A stretch of DNA of 6,905 bases from NCBI GenBank assembly GCA_018969455.1, contig JAGWYI010000226.1, forward strand, positions 1-6,905, read 5' to 3'. Of this stretch, positions 1 to 5,302 are shown in pieces (position 1 is the first letter of the stretch; each line of letters begins with the position of its first letter). The notes under the pieces are model-generated. The model ran no database searches. It was not told the origin of the DNA and saw nothing but the letters and a program-made list of their open reading frames with translations. Both the position numbers and the translations under genes were made by a program. The stretch comes from Bacteroidota bacterium (lineage in GTDB: Bacteria; Bacteroidota; Bacteroidia; Chitinophagales; Saprospiraceae).

Positions 1-2317
1 GTACGATAATTTGGCATTTTCCATTAAATAAATGACGTTCCCAAACGCCCTCCGGGCAAATATCGGGTTCGTGACTGCTTGGATTGCCATTTCCGACCCC
101 GATAAAACGGGCATTCCCATGGATGGTAAAGGAGATTAGATTATCGGCATCCGGAATTGGGCGTCCTTGGTCGTCTACCACACTGATGTTGAGTACAGTG
201 ACATCAGATCCATTGGCAATCAAAGTAGTTTTGCTAGGAGTTAATACCACTTCGAAAGGCAACCCAGTACTTTCCTGGATGGCATGTATTTTTTTGCCAT
301 TTTTAAAGCCGATGGCTTCCAAACGACCGGCTTCAAAGGGAACCGACCATTGTAAATGCCGGTTGCGGGGCATGACTTGAAATCCCAAACTGCGGCCATT
401 GAGCAGCAATTGAATGCTGTCGGCGTTTGAGTTTACCCAAACATCCACCGGTTGGCCTTGTTTGTTGCGCCAGTTCCAATGCGGGGAAAGGTGCAATACC
501 TCTTTATCTGACCACCAGCTTTGATAATAGTAATACAGGTTTTTGGGAAATCCGCACAGATCCATCAGGCCAAAATGCGAGCTGGTGTTGGGATATTGGT
601 AGGGTGTAGGTTCTCCGCGATAGTCCAAACCGGTCCACACAAATCCTCCCAGCCAATAATCATGTTCAGCGGCGAGGGTCCACCAGTCTTCTGCCCGGCT
701 GGCCCACCAGGGATAGCTAATGTCCTGATCGGGTACATACGCCCGCAGGGTATCCTTTTCATAGATTCCGCGTGTGGTTACTGTGCTACCCATTTCGGTT
801 CCGATGATGGGTTGCTTGGGGTGATCGCGGTGATAATCGGCCACTGCCTGGTGGCGATAATTAAATCCGCGCACCGGGATCACGGCATTAACCCCCTCAA
901 ATACATTCGGAAGATCGGCAGCATAGGTTGCCGTTCGGGTAGGATCGAGTTTGTTGAGTTTTTCCAGTAAGGTTTTTGCGATGCGTTTCCCGGTGGGCGT
1001 AGCCTGAATCCATCCTTCTTCATTCCCGATGCTCCACAGAAAAACACAGGTTCGGCTTCGATCGCGGCGTACGAGGCGTTCCAGCTGGTTCAGGTATTCG
1101 GGGGAACTGTTGAGCAGGCGGTGTTCGTCGAGTACCAGCATGCCCAAACTGTCACAGGCATCGAGCAATTCGGGGGTGGGGGCATGGTGGCTGCTTCGGT
1201 AAGCATTTACCCCCATGTTTTTAAGGAGGCTGATGCGATAATATTGCATGTAATCGGGCAGAGCGCTTCCGAGTCCGGCATGATCCTGGTGGCAATTAAC
1301 GCCTTTAATTTTAATTTTTTCTCCATTCAGCCGCAGTCCGTCTGCCAAAATTTCAATTTTCCGAACTCCCAGGCGCAATGTTTGCCTGTCAATAACTTGT
1401 GCCCCGTTTTTCAATTCAACTACCAGATGGTACAGGTAAGGATCATCCAGGAACCACAGATGCGGGTTTTTAAATCGAAAGCGGAGTTTTTGGCGGAAAT
1501 TGCCATGGGCTTCCAGGAGAACCGGGGCTGATGCCTGTGCGATGGCCAGGCCTTTCCGATCGATGAGTTGAGCGATGATGCTTGCATTGGCTGAAGCGGC
1601 ATTTTCATTCAGAATTTCCGCTTCAATTTGTATTTCGGCCTGATCACCCATGGGTTCCGACCAGGCGAAAATGCCGTCTTCGGCAAAATGTTGATCGGCA
1701 TAACGATTAAGCCAAACATGCCGATAAATGCCGGCGCCTTCATAAAACCAGCCTTCATACTGTGTGGCATCGGCACGTACCACCAATACATTGTCGCCCT
1801 GAAACCGCAGATAATTTGTTACATCAAAACTGCATCCCACATATCCGGATGTATTCCGACCCAGGTAAAAACCATTTAACCAAAATTGCGCATCACGGAA
1901 AACCCCATCGAACTGAACTTGAAAACGCATGGCAGAATCTGCCGGATTAACCCGGAAATGTTTCCGATACCAGCCAATGCTGTTTTCGGGAAATAATCCT
2001 CCAATAGCTTTGTATCCATGCGCCATCACATCAAAATTGGAGGAATACACAACAGGCAGTTTAAGCGCCCAGTCATGAGGCAAATCAAGTTCCTCCCAAT
2101 CCGAATCCTTGAAATCCGGATTAACCGGCGTATTGTGTCCGGCGCCCGATTTTGCAAATAAATTGGCTATTCCAAAGTTAAAATCTTTTTCCGGGGAAGC
2201 AGCATGGCCCAAATGAAATCGCCAATTGGCATCCAAACTGGCATGTTGGCGAGGGGAATTTTGAGAAAATCCTGCGCAGGCGCAGGATATAAACAGGACA
2301 AATAATAAAAAACGCAT
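1..2317 (-). CDS. Secreted GH2 family beta-galactosidase (3' end beyond window)
   Basis: This is a glycoside hydrolase family 2 enzyme, expected to release terminal beta-linked galactose (or a related beta-glycoside) outside the cytoplasm. The frame is open from ATG at 2317 for 772 codons to the left edge with no stop, so the C-terminus is missing, probably by only tens of residues. Residues 1-19 form a signal peptide; Cys12 in FISC could alternatively be a lipoprotein site. The order is sugar-binding jelly roll (about 30-205), Ig-like sandwich (about 215-318), TIM barrel (about 320-600), a DUF4982-like segment (about 620-680) and a C-terminal Ig-like domain (from about 690). The acid/base is Glu433 in WSIGNEEGW and the nucleophile is Glu508 in IIGTEMGSTV. 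GGFVWTGLDYRGEPTPYQ (557-574) is typical of Bacteroidota GH2 beta-galactosidases. It is divergent from the methyltransferase. No Shine-Dalgarno is visible; a weak TTGCAC/TATAAT pair with a 19-bp spacer (2390-2360) lies upstream. Exact substrate is uncertain. Confidence 0.93.
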   Translation of the reverse strand, partial: MRFLLFVLFISCACAGFSQNSPRQHASLDANWRFHLGHAASPEKDFNFGIANLFAKSGAGHNTPVNPDFKDSDWEELDLPHDWALKLPVVYSSNFDVMAHGYKAIGGLFPENSIGWYRKHFRVNPADSAMRFQVQFDGVFRDAQFWLNGFYLGRNTSGYVGCSFDVTNYLRFQGDNVLVVRADATQYEGWFYEGAGIYRHVWLNRYADQHFAEDGIFAWSEPMGDQAEIQIEAEILNENAASANASIIAQLIDRKGLAIAQASAPVLLEAHGNFRQKLRFRFKNPHLWFLDDPYLYHLVVELKNGAQVIDRQTLRLGVRKIEILADGLRLNGEKIKIKGVNCHQDHAGLGSALPDYMQYYRISLLKNMGVNAYRSSHHAPTPELLDACDSLGMLVLDEHRLLNSSPEYLNQLERLVRRDRSRTCVFLWSIGNEEGWIQATPTGKRIAKTLLEKLNKLDPTRTATYAADLPNVFEGVNAVIPVRGFNYRHQAVADYHRDHPKQPIIGTEMGSTVTTRGIYEKDTLRAYVPDQDISYPWWASRAEDWWTLAAEHDYWLGGFVWTGLDYRGEPTPYQYPNTSSHFGLMDLCGFPKNLYYYYQSWWSDKEVLHLSPHWNWRNKQGQPVDVWVNSNADSIQLLLNGRSLGFQVMPRNRHLQWSVPFEAGRLEAIGFKNGKKIHAIQESTGLPFEVVLTPSKTTLIANGSDVTVLNISVVDDQGRPIPDADNLISFTIHGNARFIGVGNGNPSSHEPDICPEGVWERHLFNGKCQIIV

Positions 2318-2362
2318 AACTCGGAGGTGGTTTGTGGCGAAAGTAAGCTATAGGCCATTATT

Positions 2363-2466
2363 ATACTTTACACCGCCAAATTTTGTGCAAAACGATCTTT
2401 ATAAATCATTGTAAATCAGCAAAATCCATCCTGAGTTATCCACAAAATCCGGCGAATCCTGGTATA
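2363..2466. repeat. 104-bp dispersed direct repeat, copy 1
   Basis: This segment matches 3898-4001 in the same orientation at 96 of 104 positions with no gaps (offset 1535). The differences are at 2366, 2372, 2379, 2390, 2411, 2421, 2435 and 2462; six are transitions. It has outer inverted arms at 2374-2387 and 2441-2454 (12 of 14 paired) and an inner pair at 2411-2419 and 2431-2439 (one A/G mismatch and one G/T wobble), so it is more decayed than copy 2. A perfect TTATCCACA lies at 2436-2444. It sits in the divergent gap between the beta-galactosidase and the methyltransferase, with its left edge 45 bp upstream of the beta-galactosidase start. No protein is evident within it. Confidence 0.93.
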
Positions 2467-2479
2467 TAAACATCGAATT

Positions 2480-2491
2480 TGCCATATGGCA
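2480..2491. promoter_or_regulatory. 12-bp perfect palindrome, possible operator
   Basis: TGCCATATGGCA is a perfect palindrome located 71 bp before the methyltransferase start. A weak Bacteroidota-type promoter candidate follows: TTTG at 2497-2500, then 19 bp, then TAAACTGG at 2520-2527, which matches the -7 consensus TAnnTTTG only in part. The palindrome would lie just upstream of that -33 element, where a dimeric regulator could bind. This is inference from position alone; no known regulator motif is recognised. Confidence 0.25.
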
Positions 2492-2561
2492 CAGTGTTTG
2501 AAAATTGGTTTTCTATATATAAACTGGACCAAAACGCATCATTTTTAATTTTTCTACAGGT

Positions 2562-3332
2562 ATGACAAACGAGATGCTGGAAAAAAGCCTCGCTTATGCA
2601 ACGCGCAACTTGATGGATGAGCATGCGCCGCACTTAAAACAAGACAAACTTTTTCTCAGGCAAAATTTCGATTTAAATCAAAAAAAGGTGCTTGATTTTG
2701 GCTGCGGCATGGGGGGAATGTCGTTGTGGTATGCCCAAAATTGGAGTTGCCAGGTACATGCTATCGACATTGATGCCCACCACATCCAAATTGCAGAGGC
2801 CTTGAAGGCAAAATTCCCGACGGATCGGGTGCAATTTGAAAAACGGAACATTTTAGAGGCGCCGCTGGATCAAATGTATGACGCTATTTTTCTGAACGAT
2901 GTAGCCGAACACATTGCCTATCCCGTTTTGGAGCAATTGTTGCAACAATTTTCACGAGTTATGAACCCCGATGCCTCTCTTTTCATTTCTTATCCGCCTT
3001 GGGAAGGTCCATACGCATCGCATGTTCAGTCGGTAACAGGGCTTTTGTGGAGTCAATATCTGCCAAAGCCATTGTTGATGGCCCTGATCAAGCGAAGAAA
3101 TAAGGCCATTACGGGTGAAATTGAAGGCAATTTTTTGGAGGTTTACAAGGGTTTAAATCGACTCAACCACGCACGTCTGATTAATTTAACCAGCCGGGCT
3201 GGATTAGTGATGCATAAACGTTTGAGTCACAGTATTTTAAAAAGATCAAGATACTTGAAATCGCTACCGGTAACAGGATTTCCTTTTCGTTACCTGGTTT
3301 CAAAGGAACTGCTTATTTTTAAAATTGCGTAG
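2562..3332 (+). CDS. Class I SAM-dependent methyltransferase
   Basis: This 256-residue protein should transfer a methyl group from S-adenosylmethionine; the substrate is unknown. The Rossmann motif I is VLDFGCGMGG (43-52), the acidic residue ending beta-2 is Asp69 in HAIDID, and motif II is YDAIFLNDVAEHI (106-118), all typical of Methyltransf_11/25-type enzymes. The C-terminal half contains YPPWEGPYASHVQSV (144-158), reminiscent of the FPP-x-x-S/G-P segment in methyltransferases of polysaccharide or lipid-sugar clusters, which is only a weak hint of substrate class. There is no signal peptide or membrane span, so it is cytoplasmic. It appears to be a single-gene unit: divergent from the beta-galactosidase and convergent with the small helical protein. 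The start at 2562 precedes the helical N-terminus and has only a weak AGG upstream. Part of the N-terminal coding region looks A/T-rich (17 G+C in the 60 bases 2641-2700). Confidence 0.9.
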   Translation: MTNEMLEKSLAYATRNLMDEHAPHLKQDKLFLRQNFDLNQKKVLDFGCGMGGMSLWYAQNWSCQVHAIDIDAHHIQIAEALKAKFPTDRVQFEKRNILEAPLDQMYDAIFLNDVAEHIAYPVLEQLLQQFSRVMNPDASLFISYPPWEGPYASHVQSVTGLLWSQYLPKPLLMALIKRRNKAITGEIEGNFLEVYKGLNRLNHARLINLTSRAGLVMHKRLSHSILKRSRYLKSLPVTGFPFRYLVSKELLIFKIA

Positions 3333-3393
3333 GCACAGCGCATCTTTTACTGCAAAGTACGCTAAAAGCAAAGCAAGATTTTGCCTTTAATCC

Positions 3394-3412
3394 TCAAGCT
3401 TCTTGGTTTTTT
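3394..3412 (+). terminator. Weak intrinsic terminator candidate after the methyltransferase
   Basis: A short stem TCAAG/CTTGG (3394-3398 with 3402-3406, including one T-G pair) with a three-base loop is followed directly by six T residues (3407-3412). It begins 61 bp after the methyltransferase stop. The stem is only five pairs, so its strength is doubtful; the larger hairpin at 3431-3507 may do the work instead. Confidence 0.3.
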
Positions 3413-3430
3413 GGGTGTTGCTTTCCGGCC

Positions 3431-3507
3431 TATCCTACCAGACATTTTTGCGCATTGCATACACCTGATGTTTGTGGCATAATTGCGTTGAAATGCCTGG
3501 TAGGGTA
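3431..3507. repeat. Long imperfect inverted repeat (hairpin) between convergent genes
   Basis: The left arm 3431-3456 pairs with the right arm 3482-3507: 20 of 26 positions are Watson-Crick and three more are G-T, leaving a loop of 25 bases. The strongest block is CCTACCAGACATTT against AAATGCCTGGTAGG (13 of 14). It lies 98 bp after the methyltransferase stop and 16 bp after the stop of the minus-strand helical protein, so either transcript could fold it at its 3' end. No T-run follows on either strand, so a classic intrinsic terminator is not shown. It could be a 3'-end processing or stability element, a small non-autonomous transposon remnant, or part of a small RNA. Confidence 0.65.
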
Positions 3508-3523
3508 GGGCAACTACTGCGGG

Positions 3524-3892
3524 TTAGGCGCCTGGTTTTTCCTGCTCGTCTTGTTTGTCGGATGCAAAATCGCGGGCTTTATCCCAAAAATCCTTGCCAT
3601 CATCCAGCGCTTCTGCTGCTTCTTCTTTTACCTCGCCAAGCAATTCTTGGGCTTTATCGCTCAGGAATCCGAGCGCACCGCCTTCATGTGCGGCAATTTT
3701 GGCTTTTGCGGCTTGCATTTCTGCCAGTTTTTCAGCGGTTTCCGCTTTGGCCTCCTCGGCCATGGCTTCGGCTTTCTCGCTTAGTTCGTTGAACTTTTCG
3801 CTTGCAGCCTCCTTCAAATGGGCAAATGCATTGCCCAGTTTTTCAGCGGCATCCTGTGCCGTTTCTTTGGCATTTTTTAGAAAATCTTCCAT
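3524..3892 (-). CDS. Small Ala/Glu/Lys-rich helical protein, LEA-like
   Basis: This 122-residue protein is highly charged and alanine-rich, with no cysteine, signal peptide or membrane span. Two predicted amphipathic helical stretches (about 1-68 and 77-112) are separated by a glycine break, HEGGALG (69-75). The pattern of repeated AEKL/AEEAKAE units resembles group-3 LEA-like, apolipoprotein-like or coiled-coil stress proteins; proteins of this kind can be disordered in solution and become helical on drying or on contact with membranes. A 15-base sequence recurs in the gene at 3724-3738 and 3835-3849, encoding the two AEKL units and suggesting internal duplication. ATG at 3892 is the only sensible start. 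The opposite strand is also open here, but its Ser/Ala-rich translation looks like the mirror of this helix. Repeat copy 2 begins five bases upstream of the start codon, so leader and promoter would lie in the repeat. Function is inferred from composition only. Confidence 0.72.
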   Translation of the reverse strand: MEDFLKNAKETAQDAAEKLGNAFAHLKEAASEKFNELSEKAEAMAEEAKAETAEKLAEMQAAKAKIAAHEGGALGFLSDKAQELLGEVKEEAAEALDDGKDFWDKARDFASDKQDEQEKPGA

Positions 3893-3897
3893 GTTAA

Positions 3898-4001
3898 ATA
3901 TTTTACGCCGCCAGATTTTGTGCAGAACGATCTTTATAAATCATTATAAATCAGCGAAATCCATCCTGATTTATCCACAAAATCCGGCGAATCCTGTTAT
4001 A
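3898..4001. repeat. 104-bp dispersed direct repeat, copy 2
   Basis: This is the partner of 2363-2466, 92% identical in the same orientation. The structure is better preserved here. Outer arms CGCCAGATTTTGTG (3909-3922) and CACAAAATCCGGCG (3976-3989) pair at 13 of 14 positions, and the inner arms ATAAATCAG (3946-3954) and CTGATTTAT (3966-3974) are perfectly complementary around an 11-base loop. TTTATAAA (3933-3940) is a further perfect palindrome, and TTATCCACA is at 3971-3979. The repeat fills most of the 138-bp gap between the pepT stop and the start of the helical protein. Read on the minus strand it is a series of GGATT/GATT words about 10 bp apart, a style I associate with dispersed intergenic repeats in Bacteroidota. 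Confidence 0.93.
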
Positions 4002-4030
4002 AATCCAATTGGTTTAAAAAATTGAAAGGG

Positions 4031-5287
4031 TTATTCGGCACTTCGCTCTTCCCATATTTGAGCCAGGTGCAGGATGGTTTCGCTTGCTTTTTCCATGTCT
4101 TGCACAGAAACCCATTCTTGTTTGGAGTGAAATGCGTGTTCGCCGGCGAACAAATTGGGGCAGGGCAAACCCATGAACGACAATCGGGAACCGTCGGTGC
4201 CGCCCCGGATGGCGCGTTTCAGAGGTTGTTCAAATCCGGCACGCTGGAGGGCTTCCATGGCATATTCGACTACTTGTGGATGGCGTTTGAGCACCTTTCC
4301 CATGTTGCGGTATTGTTCGCTTATTTGAATTTGAGCGCTTGAATTGGGGAATTGTTTGAGCACTTGATCTACGATTTTGCGGATGGTGTTGGCATGTCGT
4401 TTCAAACCGGCCTCAGTAAAGTCGCGGATGATTAATTTTATAGTGGCAGTTTCAAGATTGCCATCAAAGTGCATGGGGTGGATAAAACCTTGTTTTTCGC
4501 TGGTGTGTTCTGGACTGAGTTTATCGGGGAATTTGGCAACAATGCGTGCTGCGATTTTGAGGGCATTTTCCATTTTCCCTTTAGCAAAGCCAGGGTGTGC
4601 TGCTACGCCCTGAATGGTGATTAGGGCAAAGTCGGCGCTAAACGTTTCATTTTCAATGCTTCCGGCAGTTTCACCGTCGATGGTATATCCAAATCGGGCG
4701 CCCAGTTTTTTCATGTTCACCTTGTCCACTCCGCGTCCGATTTCCTCATCCGGAGTAAAAAGGATGCGAATTTTTCCATGGGGAATTTGCGGGTTGCTCA
4801 TCCAGATTTTGGCGGCGCTCATAATGGCAGCCACACCGGCCTTGTTGTCGGCGCCCAACAGCGTGGTTCCACTCGCTGTAATAATGTCATTTCCCAATTG
4901 CTGGGCAAGATCAGGATGGTCGGCAAGCCGGATAATCACATTGGGGTCATCGGGCAAAACCAGGTCCTGGCCTTTATAATTGGGGTGTACGAGGGGTTTT
5001 ACATGGGTTCCCGAACAATCGGGCGAAGTATCAACATGGGAGCAGAAGCAAAGAACAGGCACTTTTTTGGAACTTGTGGCCGGAATAGTGGCATAAACAT
5101 AGCCATATTCATCCATTTCGGCATCTTCTACGCCCATTTCTTGCAGCTCCTTTACCAGTATGCGGCTAAGGTCTTTTTGTTTTTCGGTACTTGGGATTGT
5201 CGGACTGTTCGGATCGCTCTGCGTATCGATTTGAACGTAGCGGAGAAATCGTTCTTTCGCGGTGTGGTGTAATTGATCTGCTTGCAT
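4031..5287 (-). CDS. pepT: Peptidase T (tripeptide aminopeptidase, M20B)
   Basis: PepT is a cytoplasmic two-zinc aminopeptidase that removes the N-terminal residue from tripeptides. The 418-residue length is normal for the family and the frame is intact. The metal and catalytic residues are all recognisable: His84 and Asp86 in CSHVDTSPD, Asp147 in LLGADNKAG, the Glu181-Glu182 pair in FTPDEEIGRGVD (first Glu the general base, second a zinc ligand), Asp204 in YTIDGETAGS, and His387 near the C-terminus in GEHAFHSKQEWVS. RGGTDGSRLSFMGLPCPNLFAG (361-382) is the typical C-terminal M20B block, and the dimerisation (lid) domain occupies about 215-325. No signal peptide is present. Its ATG lies 15 bp after the stop of the secreted protease on the same strand, so the two are probably co-transcribed. 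No Shine-Dalgarno is seen, as is usual in Bacteroidota. Confidence 0.96.
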   Translation of the reverse strand: MQADQLHHTAKERFLRYVQIDTQSDPNSPTIPSTEKQKDLSRILVKELQEMGVEDAEMDEYGYVYATIPATSSKKVPVLCFCSHVDTSPDCSGTHVKPLVHPNYKGQDLVLPDDPNVIIRLADHPDLAQQLGNDIITASGTTLLGADNKAGVAAIMSAAKIWMSNPQIPHGKIRILFTPDEEIGRGVDKVNMKKLGARFGYTIDGETAGSIENETFSADFALITIQGVAAHPGFAKGKMENALKIAARIVAKFPDKLSPEHTSEKQGFIHPMHFDGNLETATIKLIIRDFTEAGLKRHANTIRKIVDQVLKQFPNSSAQIQISEQYRNMGKVLKRHPQVVEYAMEALQRAGFEQPLKRAIRGGTDGSRLSFMGLPCPNLFAGEHAFHSKQEWVSVQDMEKASETILHLAQIWEERSAE

Positions 5288-5302
5288 ATTTGTGTTGGGA
5301 AA

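Noticed and set aside
521..970. Plus-strand open frame of 149 codons
   Set aside because: It is antisense to the TIM-barrel region of the GH2 enzyme, whose minus-strand frame is uninterrupted and shows clear family motifs. The plus-strand translation has no recognisable domain.
1121..1531. Plus-strand open frame of 136 codons
   Set aside because: Antisense shadow of the GH2 gene (TIM-barrel start and Ig-like domain); no motif or plausible start context.
3428..3529. Possible integron attC site (GTTAGGC at 3523-3529 beside the hairpin, imperfect GCCTATC at 3428-3434)
   Set aside because: The left core is one base off, the right core is separated from the stem by an unpaired 15-base stretch, and GTTAGGC overlaps the stop codon of the small gene. 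No integrase is visible, so chance is more likely.
2363..4001. CRISPR array or replication origin built from the repeats
   Set aside because: There are only two 104-bp copies 1.5 kb apart with genes between them, no short regular spacers, no cas gene, and no dnaA or cluster of DnaA boxes.
4001..4016. Palindrome CCAATTGG with flanking AAA/TTT after pepT as a terminator
   Set aside because: The central stem has no room for a loop and no T-run follows it in the direction of pepT transcription.
3555..4025. Plus-strand Ser/Ala-rich frame of 156 codons
   Set aside because: It mirrors the Ala/Glu/Lys helix on the minus strand and runs through repeat copy 2, which is intergenic at its other location. 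The minus-strand protein has a sensible amphipathic pattern.
4778..5272. Plus-strand open frame of 164 codons
   Set aside because: Lies wholly antisense to pepT, which carries all catalytic motifs.
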